From Mycolicibacterium xanthum (lineage in GTDB: Bacteria > Actinomycetota > Actinomycetes > Mycobacteriales > Mycobacteriaceae): 64,000 nt of DNA. Within the stretch, counting starts at the first letter, position 1. Each line of letters begins with the position of its first letter. Below are positions 41,370 through 49,190 of the stretch, piece after piece. The DNA lies in contig NZ_JAIFZS010000045.1 in the NCBI RefSeq assembly GCF_019710635.1, positions 1 through 64,000 of the forward strand, written 5' to 3'. The notes under the pieces were generated by a model. It saw only the letters and a program-made list of their open reading frames with translations, made no database searches and had not been told where the DNA came from. The translations under genes were made by a program, and so were the position numbers.

Positions 41370-41396
41370 GTATCAATAAGTGATACGGTGGATCAC
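41370..41396. promoter_or_regulatory. Probable IclR operator
   Basis: GTATCA-ATAAG-TGATAC (41370-41386) overlaps a second dyad, GTGAT...ATCAC (41380-41396). They lie in the short gap between the divergent TauD (41331) and IclR (41421) genes, where an IclR protein would be expected to bind. Confidence 0.6.
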
Positions 41397-41420
41397 TATC
41401 CAACCTAGCCGGAGGTGTCG

Positions 41421-42152
41421 ATGGCCGTCAAGGGCAGTTCTACGGCTGCACGCGTGCTGGTCGTGTTCGAGGCGGTCGCGGCCAACCAGCCGGTGGGCGT
41501 CGCAGCCCTGTCGCGGATGCTGGGTATGGACAAGAGCGCGGTGCAGCGCGCGCTGGTGACACTGTCCGAGCAGGGCTGGATCCAGGCGCGCGAGGATCAG
41601 ATGACGCGGTGGGAGACCACCGTGCGCATCCTGAACATCGCCCACAGCTCCCGCGCCAAGGCCGATCTGCGCCACACCATCCAGTCGGTGCTCGAACAGC
41701 TGGCGGCCCAGACCGGGGAGACCGCGATCTTCAACGAGGCCGACGGCCCGCGCCTGGTGGTCTCCCAGGTGGCGGAAAGTCACCAACCACTGCGCATGGC
41801 CCCGAGTATCGGTGCCCTCGTTCCGGCCCGGGACAGCGCGACCGGCCGGATCCTGCTGCCCTACCTGAGCGAGGCGCGGCAGGAAGAGCTGCTCGGCGGA
41901 CCGCCCGACGCGGCGTTCCGCGCTCTTCTCGACGCTTGCCGCGCCCGCGGCTTCGCGGCCAGCAGCGACGTCAACGCGCCCGCGATGACCATCGCGGCAC
42001 CGGTGTTCGATGTGGACGGCCGGCCGATCGGCGCGGTGGCGATCAGCGGACCGGCCGAGCGCATGCAACCCGACAGCCACCCCCGCCTGGCCGAGCAGGT
42101 ATGCCAGGCGGCAAAACTGCTGTCGGGCGGCGCACCCCGAGCCGCCGGATGA
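41421..42152 (+). CDS. IclR family transcriptional regulator
   Basis: 243 residues from the ATG at 41421 (GGAGG 5 bases upstream; a GTG at 41415 is in frame). N-terminal winged helix: VGVAALSRMLGMDKSAVQRA, LVTLSEQGWI. The IclR effector domain follows, with VPARDSATGRILLPYLSEA and ARGFAASSDVNAPAMTIAAP, VFDVDGRPIGAVAISGP. Length is normal. It probably controls the divergent dioxygenase and itself. Confidence 0.9.
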   Translation: MAVKGSSTAARVLVVFEAVAANQPVGVAALSRMLGMDKSAVQRALVTLSEQGWIQAREDQMTRWETTVRILNIAHSSRAKADLRHTIQSVLEQLAAQTGETAIFNEADGPRLVVSQVAESHQPLRMAPSIGALVPARDSATGRILLPYLSEARQEELLGGPPDAAFRALLDACRARGFAASSDVNAPAMTIAAPVFDVDGRPIGAVAISGPAERMQPDSHPRLAEQVCQAAKLLSGGAPRAAG

Positions 42153-42195
42153 GCGCACCGGCGCCTCCCGGCCAGATCGGCACGGGCGCGACGCA

Positions 42196-44337
42196 TCACG
42201 CCTGCGGGTAGGGAGCCCAACGTCGGTCGTAGCCGGCCTTGCGGGCGGCCAGCTGCAGGGCCCGTTCCTCGGGCGTCACGTACACCGTGCCCGCGGGCAG
42301 CTCGTCGTCGAGGTCTTCGAGTTTGACCACCACCGCCTTGACGGTGGGCATGTCCGTCGAGTCGAGATCCAGGTTCTGGAACCGCATCGAGATGATGCCC
42401 TGATTCAGCCCGCCGGTCGAAATCCAGTTGGCCACACCGGGATCGGCGACAGATACCACCATCGTGTAGGTGCCGTTCGGGTTGGCGATCGCCTGGTCGT
42501 TGTTCAGGCTGGTCTGCTGGTTCCAGTAGTCGTCGGTGATCGTCCAGTCGTTGTAGACGGGAACGGTGAAGAACCCGGCATTGCCGGGGTCGATCGTGAG
42601 CACCAGTGCTTCGTCGTCGGCGAGTTGGAAGTAGCCGTTGCTCTGCAGCTGGTTGGCCAGGAACTCGGCGTTGCTGGCGGGTTGGGTCATCGTGTTGGGC
42701 GCCCGAAGCTCGCCGGTGTCGGCGTCGGTCGTCGCCAGCGCCATGTACTTGGCCTGTTCGTTGGCGCCCCTGACCAGCAGCAGCAGGGCCGCCAGGGTGC
42801 CCCGCACCGGGCGGGACTCGGCGATGCGCAGCGGCGGGATCAACGACACCAGCGAGGTCAGGAACGGGCTGTCGTTGACCAGTCCACCGAGCAGGACGAA
42901 TCCGCCCAGCTGGGCGAACAGGCTGTTGGGCGGCCCGGCGACCCGATGCACGGCAAGCTCCATCGGATCCTCGGTGTTCCAGTCGCCCAGCGTGTTTCGG
43001 GCCGCGATGAGGGTGGAGCCGGACGTCAGCTGCAGATGGTTGGTCTGCCCGGGTGCCGCGGGTTCCCCGCTGACCGTGATGACGAACGAGCCGTCCTCGT
43101 TGACGTCGAGATCCTGGAGAGACAGGATCGTCGACGTCGTGCCGGCCGTTCCCTCGAGCACGCTGAAGGTGGTGTCGGCGGGGATGCCGTCGTAGATGCG
43201 GCCGGTGATCACGTACTCCGAGGTCTTGTTCACCGGGATGAAGCGGTAGATGGTGTCCGGGTTGTCGTAGAGCAGGCGCGAGCCGCCGACGTCGATGCCG
43301 TACCAGCTGTGCGGGGGCGCGACCTGGCTGACCACCGCGGGGTCCATCGGGTTGAGGATCTGTTGTTGGAACCCCGCGGCGAGTGCGTATTCGTCGACGG
43401 CGTCGTCCAGCGCCGCCAGGTTGGCCGCGTCGGGACCGCCGACGAGGGCGAACTGTTCCCTTCCGGCCGCCAGGAAGCCCAGCCGCAGAACGAACTTCAT
43501 CAAAGTCACCGGGAGCGAGTTCGCGGTGCTCATCGCGAGCTGCTCGCGCGCGATCTGCTGCGGGGTACCCAGCGGACTGACCTGGTTGGTCAACGCGGTG
43601 TCGTCGATGTCCACGCTGGACACGGCTGCGGTGGGCTGCCCGTCGACCTCGGCGGCCGCATCCGCGGTGGCGCCGATCTGGCGCCGCGCGTAGCCGACCA
43701 ACGCCCAGTCCGCCGGTGACGCCCCAGGTGCGGGTGGTGGCTCGTCGGCGTCGGACGGGGCGAATGTGGCGACCTCGGGCGCCTCGACCACCGAGGTGGC
43801 TGTCACGGCATCGGACTCGACAGTGACGGGCTGGTCGTCGGCCGGGATGATCGCGTGCGTACCGGGGCCGCTGTCCGGAGCCGGGGAGGTGGAATCGTCA
43901 CCGGTCGCGTTGTCGGCGATAGCCGCCTCGTCGGCGAGGTCCTCCGGGGATTCGGCGAGCGCACCGTCTTCGTCCGGTTCACCGTCCGGCGTACTTTGGT
44001 CGTCGATGTCGTCGATGTCGTCGGCGAGGTCGGTGTCGGCGAGGTCGGTGTCGTCGTAGCCGTCGGAGTCGTCACCGATATCGCTCTCGGGGTCCTCGGC
44101 GCTCTCGTCGGCAGCCGACCTCGACAGCGAGGACGGCCCCGGCGATACCTCCGAGGCCGGTGATTCCGATGGGGATTTCGGCGCCGAGCCGTCGGTTTCG
44201 GCATTCGCCGCCGGGATCGCGAGTGCCGCGCCGACACCCAGGAAGACCGCGAGAGCGCCGACCCTACCGATGAACCTGCCGTGATTGGCTGCCGGCCGTG
44301 GCCCTTCCCCGGTCATGGGGGGTGGCCGATGACACAT
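42196..44337 (-). CDS. Exported protein with acidic N-terminal spacer
   Basis: 713 residues from the ATG at 44337, behind GGGAGGCGGG. A signal peptide (VGALAVFLGVGAALAIPAANA, likely cleaved after residue about 46) is followed to about residue 230 by an Asp/Glu/Ser/Pro-rich spacer (DDTDLADTDLADDIDDIDD). The remainder is a globular domain with NPDTIYRFIPVNKTSEYVIT, RNTLGDWNTEDPMELAVHRV and ITDDYWNQQ. These blocks recall DUF1214/DUF1254-type proteins, which I cannot confirm. The layout parallels the repeat protein at 4296, without a tandem array. Probably cell-envelope or secreted. Confidence 0.78.
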   Translation of the reverse strand: MCHRPPPMTGEGPRPAANHGRFIGRVGALAVFLGVGAALAIPAANAETDGSAPKSPSESPASEVSPGPSSLSRSAADESAEDPESDIGDDSDGYDDTDLADTDLADDIDDIDDQSTPDGEPDEDGALAESPEDLADEAAIADNATGDDSTSPAPDSGPGTHAIIPADDQPVTVESDAVTATSVVEAPEVATFAPSDADEPPPAPGASPADWALVGYARRQIGATADAAAEVDGQPTAAVSSVDIDDTALTNQVSPLGTPQQIAREQLAMSTANSLPVTLMKFVLRLGFLAAGREQFALVGGPDAANLAALDDAVDEYALAAGFQQQILNPMDPAVVSQVAPPHSWYGIDVGGSRLLYDNPDTIYRFIPVNKTSEYVITGRIYDGIPADTTFSVLEGTAGTTSTILSLQDLDVNEDGSFVITVSGEPAAPGQTNHLQLTSGSTLIAARNTLGDWNTEDPMELAVHRVAGPPNSLFAQLGGFVLLGGLVNDSPFLTSLVSLIPPLRIAESRPVRGTLAALLLLVRGANEQAKYMALATTDADTGELRAPNTMTQPASNAEFLANQLQSNGYFQLADDEALVLTIDPGNAGFFTVPVYNDWTITDDYWNQQTSLNNDQAIANPNGTYTMVVSVADPGVANWISTGGLNQGIISMRFQNLDLDSTDMPTVKAVVVKLEDLDDELPAGTVYVTPEERALQLAARKAGYDRRWAPYPQA

Positions 44338-44557
44338 CCCGCCTCCCGATGTGTGTGATAGATCACTTCGCTACAAGATGTAGCAGGAGTCGCACCGGCG
44401 AAGCAACGGTAGGGCCAGGCTGTCTCGCCCGCGCGACAAACTGCCGAGTTTGTTCAATGCACTGCGGCGGCTGCCCGGTGCCGGGTGGCCTTCTCATCGG
44501 CCCGGGCGGCGACCAGCCCGGGTGGTCCCCCAGCGACTCGCGAAACCCCCTTGCTCC

Positions 44558-44605
44558 TATACCCCCTTGGGGTATAAGGTATCGACCTATACCCCAAGGG
44601 GGTAT
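44558..44605. promoter_or_regulatory. Twin copper-type (CsoR-like) operators
   Basis: Two dyads, TATACCCCCTTGGGGTATA (44558-44576) and TATACCCCAAGGGGGTAT (44588-44605), lie just before the copper chaperone start at 44626. The TACCCC...GGGGTA core resembles operators of CsoR/RicR-type copper repressors. No such repressor is in the window, so it would act from elsewhere. The rest of the 44338-44625 gap shows no gene. Confidence 0.75.
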
Positions 44606-44625
44606 CAAAGCGGAGGGAGGGGGAC

Positions 44626-44838
44626 GTGGGCACGAGTAGGTACACCGTCACGGGTATGACGTGCGGGCACTGCGAGCGGTCGATCCGACAGGAAGTCGGC
44701 GGTGTCGCCGGGGTGCAAGACGTCGAGGTGAGCGCCAAGACCGGTGCGCTGGTCGTGACGTCCGACGGTCCGGTCGACGACGCGCAGATCCTCGACGCCG
44801 TCGACGAGGCCGGCTATTCGGCGGTACGCGTCGCATGA
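44626..44838 (+). CDS. CopZ-like heavy-metal-associated domain protein
   Basis: 70 residues from a GTG. GMTCGHCERSIRQEVGGVAG contains the Met-x-Cys-x-x-Cys metal site of the HMA fold; the rest (VSAKTGALVVTSDG, ILDAVDEAGYSAVRVA) completes a beta-alpha-beta-beta-alpha-beta unit. It binds Cu(I) and is likely to deliver it to the ATPase that follows 66 bp downstream. Regulated by the twin dyads upstream. Confidence 0.92.
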   Translation: MGTSRYTVTGMTCGHCERSIRQEVGGVAGVQDVEVSAKTGALVVTSDGPVDDAQILDAVDEAGYSAVRVA

Positions 44839-44903
44839 ACGGCGCGCGGGTGATGGCATTCGCACCGGCCGGGGTGCACCGCGAGCCCGCTGAAGGAGGA
44901 GAC

Positions 44904-47027
44904 ATGACAAACCACGACGGCCACCTGGTGGACACCCCGCACACCGGAATGCACGGTGGGGATGAGGTCCACGACGGACACCATGCGCATTCGGCCGCCT
45001 CGCCGATGGCCGGCCACCAGGGTCATGGAGGCCATGCCGGACACGGCGGCGATCATGCCGCGCAGTTCCGGAAACTGTTCTGGATCAACGTGATCCTGGC
45101 CGTACCGGTCGTCGGCTTCTCGAGCATGTTCGCGATGTTGCTCGGCTACGAGATCCCGGGCTTCCCGGGCGCCCGATGGGTCGCTCCCCTGCTGGGCACG
45201 GTGATGTACTTCTTCGGTGGACGGCCCTTCCTGACCGGTGCCCGCAGCGAGATGCGCTCCCGCAAGCCGGGAATGATGCTGCTGATCGGGTTGGCGATCA
45301 CCGTGGCGTTCTTCGCATCATGGGGTGCGACGCTGGGCCTGTTGCACCACGAACTCGAGTTCTGGTGGGAACTGGCCCTGCTCATCGTCATCATGCTGCT
45401 CGGTCACTGGGTGGAGATGCGCTCCCTGGCCCAGACGACGTCGGCCCTGGACTCGCTGGCCGCCCTGCTTCCGGACGAAGCCGAGAAGATCGACGGTGAC
45501 CAGACGGTCACCGTGTCGCCGGCCGATCTTCAGGTCGGCGACGTGGCGGTGGTCCGGCCGGGTGGCAGCATCCCGGCCGACGGCCGGATCGTGGACGGCC
45601 GCGCGGACATGGACGAGTCGATGGTCACCGGCGAGTCCCGGCCGGTCGCGCGCGGGGTCGGCGACGCCGTGACGGCCGGAACCGTGGCCACCGATTCCGG
45701 CCTGCGGGTCGAGATCACCGCCACCGGCGAGGACACCGCGCTGGCCGGGATCCAGCGGCTGGTGACCGACGCGCAGAACTCGTCATCGCGGGCCCAGCGC
45801 CTTGCCGACCGGGCGGCGGGTTGGCTGTTCTGGTTCGCGCTGGTCGCCGCGGCGATCACGGCTGCGGTATGGACGATCGCCGGAAACCCGGACGCATCGG
45901 TCATGCGGGCGATCACCGTGCTGGTCATCGCGTGCCCACACGCGCTGGGGTTGGCGATCCCGCTGGTCGTCTCGATCGCCACCGAACGGGCCGCGCGAGG
46001 CGGCGTGCTGATCAAGGACCGGCTCGCCCTGGAGAGCATGCGCACCGTCGATGCGGTGCTGTTCGACAAGACCGGCACCCTGACCCGTGGCGAACCCACC
46101 GTCACCGGGATCGATCCCGCCGGCGGCCTCGACCGTGACACGGTCCTCGCGCTGGCGGCGGCCGCCGAAACCGACAGTGAGCACCCGCTGGCGCGTGCAA
46201 TCGTGCGCGCAGCCGACGAACGCGGACTCACCGTGCCGCACGCCGGTGGCTTTTCGTCCTCCCCGGCGGTCGGGGTGACCGCGACGGTCGACGGGCACGA
46301 AATCCGGGTCGGCGGCCCCCGTCTGCTGGACGAGGTCGGTGCCGCAGAGGTCGGCTCTGCCGCGGGTTGGCGCGGCGAGGGTGCGATCATCCTGCACGTC
46401 GTCCGTGACGGCGCAGTCATCGGTGGGCTGCGGCTGGCCGACGAGGTCCGCCCCGAATCCCGCGAAGCCGTCGATGCGCTGCACAGACTCGGCATCGAGG
46501 TCGTCATGATCACCGGCGACGCCGAGGCCGTGGCCCGCGCGGTCGGCGACGACCTCGGCATCGACCGCGTGTTCGCCGGGGTGCGACCGGAAGACAAGGC
46601 CTCGAAGGTATCGGCGCTGCAGCGCGAGGGAAAGAAGGTCGCCATGGTGGGCGACGGCGTCAACGACGCCCCCGCACTGGCACAGGCCGACGTCGGCATC
46701 GCGATCGGCGCCGGTACCGACGTCGCGATCGCCTCGGCCGGTGTCATCCTCGCCAGTTCGGACCCGCGCTCGGTGCTGTCGGTGATCGAACTCTCCCGCG
46801 CTGGCTACCGCAAGATGAAGCAAAACCTGTGGTGGGGCGCCGGTTACAACCTCGTCTCGGTGCCGCTGGCCGCCGGCGTTCTCGCGCCCGTGGGGTTTGT
46901 GCTGCCGATGTCGGTCGGAGCGATATTGATGTCGCTGTCGACGATCGTGGTGGCGCTCAACGCACAACTGCTGCGGCGCCTGGACCTGCGCCCCGAGGCC
47001 AGTACCCACGCGGTTCTCGATCGCTAG
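44904..47027 (+). CDS. P1B-type copper-transporting ATPase, CPH (CopB) type
   Basis: 707 residues from the ATG at 44904 (GAAGGAGGA upstream). A histidine-rich N-terminus (GHHAHSAASPMAGHQGHGG) replaces an HMA domain. MVTGES is the actuator loop (about residue 243). CPHALGLAIP in the membrane (about 344) marks the CPH subgroup, reported for Cu(I), Cu(II) or Ag efflux. DKTGTLT (about 387) carries the phosphorylated Asp, and GDGVNDAPAL and the late SLSTIVVALNAQLLRR follow. Inner-membrane efflux pump, co-transcribed with the chaperone. Confidence 0.95.
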   Translation: MTNHDGHLVDTPHTGMHGGDEVHDGHHAHSAASPMAGHQGHGGHAGHGGDHAAQFRKLFWINVILAVPVVGFSSMFAMLLGYEIPGFPGARWVAPLLGTVMYFFGGRPFLTGARSEMRSRKPGMMLLIGLAITVAFFASWGATLGLLHHELEFWWELALLIVIMLLGHWVEMRSLAQTTSALDSLAALLPDEAEKIDGDQTVTVSPADLQVGDVAVVRPGGSIPADGRIVDGRADMDESMVTGESRPVARGVGDAVTAGTVATDSGLRVEITATGEDTALAGIQRLVTDAQNSSSRAQRLADRAAGWLFWFALVAAAITAAVWTIAGNPDASVMRAITVLVIACPHALGLAIPLVVSIATERAARGGVLIKDRLALESMRTVDAVLFDKTGTLTRGEPTVTGIDPAGGLDRDTVLALAAAAETDSEHPLARAIVRAADERGLTVPHAGGFSSSPAVGVTATVDGHEIRVGGPRLLDEVGAAEVGSAAGWRGEGAIILHVVRDGAVIGGLRLADEVRPESREAVDALHRLGIEVVMITGDAEAVARAVGDDLGIDRVFAGVRPEDKASKVSALQREGKKVAMVGDGVNDAPALAQADVGIAIGAGTDVAIASAGVILASSDPRSVLSVIELSRAGYRKMKQNLWWGAGYNLVSVPLAAGVLAPVGFVLPMSVGAILMSLSTIVVALNAQLLRRLDLRPEASTHAVLDR

Positions 47028-47041
47028 CACCGTGTGGTTAC

Positions 47042-47500
47042 TCAGTGGCCGTGGTCGAACAGCACCAGGGTGTGGGCCAGCGACCCGTCGACGAAGTAGG
47101 CGCGGCAATCGAAGTGGTCCTGCATCGTCGAACCGATTTCGTTGGGGGCGTTGACCACACCGGAGACGTTGAGCACGGTGATGCGTGAGGTGTCGACGCC
47201 TTTGAGCGGCTCCTCGAGGGTCAGCGCGAAGAGGTCCTTGCCGTCGGCTTCCAGGTCGCTGGTCTCGGTGCGGACATCCGAGAGACGCGCGGTCTCGGGC
47301 GCCACCAACCGACTGAGGACGTCGGACTGGCAGCGGTCCTGAGCCGATTCTTCGGCAGAGGGTGCGGAGTCGCCGCGGTCGTCCGACCGCAGCACGCCAG
47401 TCGCGAAGACACCGGCGATGAGGGCCGCACCTGCCACGATCGCCGCGGCGATCAACAGCAGCCGGCCTCGACCGTCGGTTCGGTCACCGTGGCTGCCCAT
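47042..47500 (-). CDS. Membrane-anchored hypothetical protein
   Basis: 152 residues from the ATG at 47500 (AGGGAGG upstream). One membrane helix (LLLIAAAIVAGAALIAGVFA, residues about 14-35) is followed by an extracytoplasmic domain with two cysteines (DRCQSD, HFDCRAYF), possibly a disulfide, ending in TLVLFDHGH. No family recognised. It is convergent with the copper ATPase, so no shared operon. Confidence 0.7.
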   Translation of the reverse strand: MGSHGDRTDGRGRLLLIAAAIVAGAALIAGVFATGVLRSDDRGDSAPSAEESAQDRCQSDVLSRLVAPETARLSDVRTETSDLEADGKDLFALTLEEPLKGVDTSRITVLNVSGVVNAPNEIGSTMQDHFDCRAYFVDGSLAHTLVLFDHGH

Positions 47501-47786
47501 GGCCTCCCTGCCTGCTGCGAGGTGTGAACCGGTTCCTGCCTCCGACGATAGGCAGCGTGCCGCCAACCGCTCCCGCGTCTTGCGTAAATCTTGACGAAAC
47601 CAACACCCAACCCGACGCGGGTGGCGGGCATGGTGGAGTCATGGCCCTCCAGCCCCTTGTGGTGAGTCCTGTGGCACGGTGCGGCCTTCTGCCGGCTGTC
47701 CCCGGGGGTCACCACATGGCGGCCGGGATCATGACCGCCCTCGACTACGCCGGCACAGCAGGTCCGCAAGGAAGGAGATATCCGTG

Positions 47787-48053
47787 ATGTTCTGGTACGA
47801 CCACGACATGAGCGGATGGGGGTACGCAGGCATGGCTGTCGGGATGGTGCTGTTCTGGACTCTCGTCATCGTCGGCATCATCGCGCTGGTCCGCTTCACC
47901 ATCGGTGGCCCCCCGCCACGTTCCGTGCCGCAGCACCCGCCGTACGACATAACACCCGAGCAGGTGCTGGCAGCCAGGTTCGCCCGGGGCGAGATCGACG
48001 AAGCGGAATACCAACAGCGACTGGGTATCCTGCGCACGAACCGCGCTGGTTGA
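47787..48053 (+). CDS. SHOCT domain membrane protein
   Basis: 88 residues from the ATG at 47787 (AAGGAG upstream; a GTG three bases earlier is possible). One membrane helix (GMVLFWTLVIVGIIALVRF) and a C-terminal SHOCT motif (PEQVLAARFARGEIDEAEYQ). Such short proteins are common beside metal-efflux genes in actinobacteria. The 286-bp upstream gap (47501-47786) shows no gene. Function unknown. Confidence 0.82.
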   Translation: MFWYDHDMSGWGYAGMAVGMVLFWTLVIVGIIALVRFTIGGPPPRSVPQHPPYDITPEQVLAARFARGEIDEAEYQQRLGILRTNRAG

Positions 48054-48132
48054 GCCGGGCGCAGTTTCGTCGGGGTGGGGTCGGCCATATCGGGGTGATT
48101 CTTCGAAGAGCTGGTTCGGGCGGCGCGGTGCA

Positions 48133-48390
48133 TCAGTAGCGGTATCGCGCTTTCAGGATCTTGACTTCGCCGTCGTCCGCCCGGTAGACGAGTCGATGTT
48201 CATCGTCGATCCGCCGGGACCAGTATCCCGACAGCTCACCCTTGAGCGGCTCCGGCTTTCCGATCCCGGCGAACGGGTCGCGCTGAATCTCGGCAATGAG
48301 CCGGGTGATCCGGCGGGCCATCTTGCGGTCAGAGGACAACCAGAAAAGGAAGTCTTCCCAGGCGCCGGGATCGAAGCTGATGCTTCTCAC
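48133..48390 (-). CDS. relK: RelK toxin (YoeB family mRNA interferase)
   Basis: 85 residues from a GTG that overlaps the end of relJ. ISFDPGAWEDFLFWLSSDRK, ITRLIAEIQRDPFAGIGKPE, then LKGELSGYWSRRIDDEHRLV and KARYRY are near-identical to M. tuberculosis RelK (Rv3358) as I remember it. The conserved Glu, Arg and terminal His/Tyr-region residues of ribosome-dependent YoeB-type RNases are present (here Tyr at the end). Toxic when free; held by RelJ. Confidence 0.95.
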   Translation of the reverse strand: MRSISFDPGAWEDFLFWLSSDRKMARRITRLIAEIQRDPFAGIGKPEPLKGELSGYWSRRIDDEHRLVYRADDGEVKILKARYRY

Positions 48391-48668
48391 TCGTGTCCGG
48401 CCATCTCCTGGAGCTCGTCGATGGTCTTCGTGTGCGGTTCCGGTCCGGACTCGCCCGATTTGTCTCTGGCGACCGCCTCCATGAGCCGCCGCGCGTTTTC
48501 CGGCGAACGCAGGAGGTAGACCGTTTCCTGCCACGAGTCGTAGTCGTCTGCCGACATCAGCACCGCGTCTCCGGCCTTCGATGTGATGCGTACCGGTTCG
48601 TGGTCGGCGTTGACTTTCTCCAGGAGCGGGAAGAGCCGCTGACGCGCTTCGCTGGCACTGATCGCCAT
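48387..48668 (-). CDS. relJ: RelJ antitoxin (YefM/Phd family)
   Basis: 93 residues. ISASEARQRLFPLLEKVNAD, HEPVRITSKAGDAVLMSADD and VYLLRSPENARRLMEAVARD match mycobacterial RelJ (Rv3357). The N-terminal Phd/YefM fold binds the operator and the C-terminal tail wraps the toxin. Overlap with relK couples their translation. Multiple GTAC palindromes lie upstream. Confidence 0.95.
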   Translation of the reverse strand: MAISASEARQRLFPLLEKVNADHEPVRITSKAGDAVLMSADDYDSWQETVYLLRSPENARRLMEAVARDKSGESGPEPHTKTIDELQEMAGHE

Positions 48669-48679
48669 CTCGACCTCTT

Positions 48680-48724
48680 TCGTACGATCTTTCCGTACGA
48701 CTATGGTACGGCAAGGCCGTACGA
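48680..48724. promoter_or_regulatory. relJK operator cluster
   Basis: Four GTAC-centred half-sites lie in 45 bp. TCGTACGA (48680-48687) is itself a palindrome; CCGTAC (48693-48698) pairs with GTACGG (48706-48711), which pairs again with CCGTAC (48717-48722). Centre spacings of 13, 11 and 13 bp suit cooperative binding by RelJ and RelJK complexes. Confidence 0.7.
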
Positions 48725-48746
48725 CTCTCGGTCTGGGTCGGCACAG

Positions 48747-49190
48747 CTACTCGCCGGCGCCGCCCGTCAGGTCCATCGTGTAACACACCGCGGTGCCGTC
48801 CAGCACGACCGTGCCGTCGTCGCGGGTGACGGTGGTCTTGAGGGTCGTGATCGGTTTGTCGGTCCGGGCGGCGAGCACCTCCACCCGTCCGGTGATGGTG
48901 TCGCCGGGGCGCACCGGCGCCTTGAAATCCCATCGGGTGCTCAGGAACACCGTTCCGGGACCCGGCAGTCGTTCGGCCACCACGGCATTGAGGATCGCGC
49001 TGGTGACACCGCCCTGGACCACGATCTCACCGAATCGGGACGCCTTGGCGGCGGCCTCGTCGTAGTGCAGGGGGTTGCGGTCGCCGCTGATCATCGTGAA
49101 CAGCGCGATGTCGTCGTCGCCGACGGTTCGGGACAGCTCAGCGGTCTGCCCGACAACCGGCGTGACCCGCGCTGGGGAATGAGTGGTCAT
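48747..49190 (-). CDS. MaoC-like hot-dog dehydratase
   Basis: 147 residues from the ATG at 49190 (GGAGAG upstream). FTMISGDRNPLHYDEAAAKA with the catalytic Asp and His of the R-hydratase/MaoC motif, then FGEIVVQGGVTSAILNAVVA, and VRPGDTITGRVEV. Such proteins hydrate enoyl thioesters or serve as thioesterase-like partners. It overlaps the end of the MFS gene by 53 bp, in the same minus-strand operon. The 78-bp gap to relJ holds that operon's operators. Confidence 0.88.
   Translation of the reverse strand: MTTHSPARVTPVVGQTAELSRTVGDDDIALFTMISGDRNPLHYDEAAAKASRFGEIVVQGGVTSAILNAVVAERLPGPGTVFLSTRWDFKAPVRPGDTITGRVEVLAARTDKPITTLKTTVTRDDGTVVLDGTAVCYTMDLTGGAGE

Noticed and set aside
42010..43719. 569-codon plus-strand frame opposite the exported acidic protein
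   Set aside because: It has no recognisable motifs and is explained by codon bias of the minus-strand gene, which has a signal peptide and RBS.
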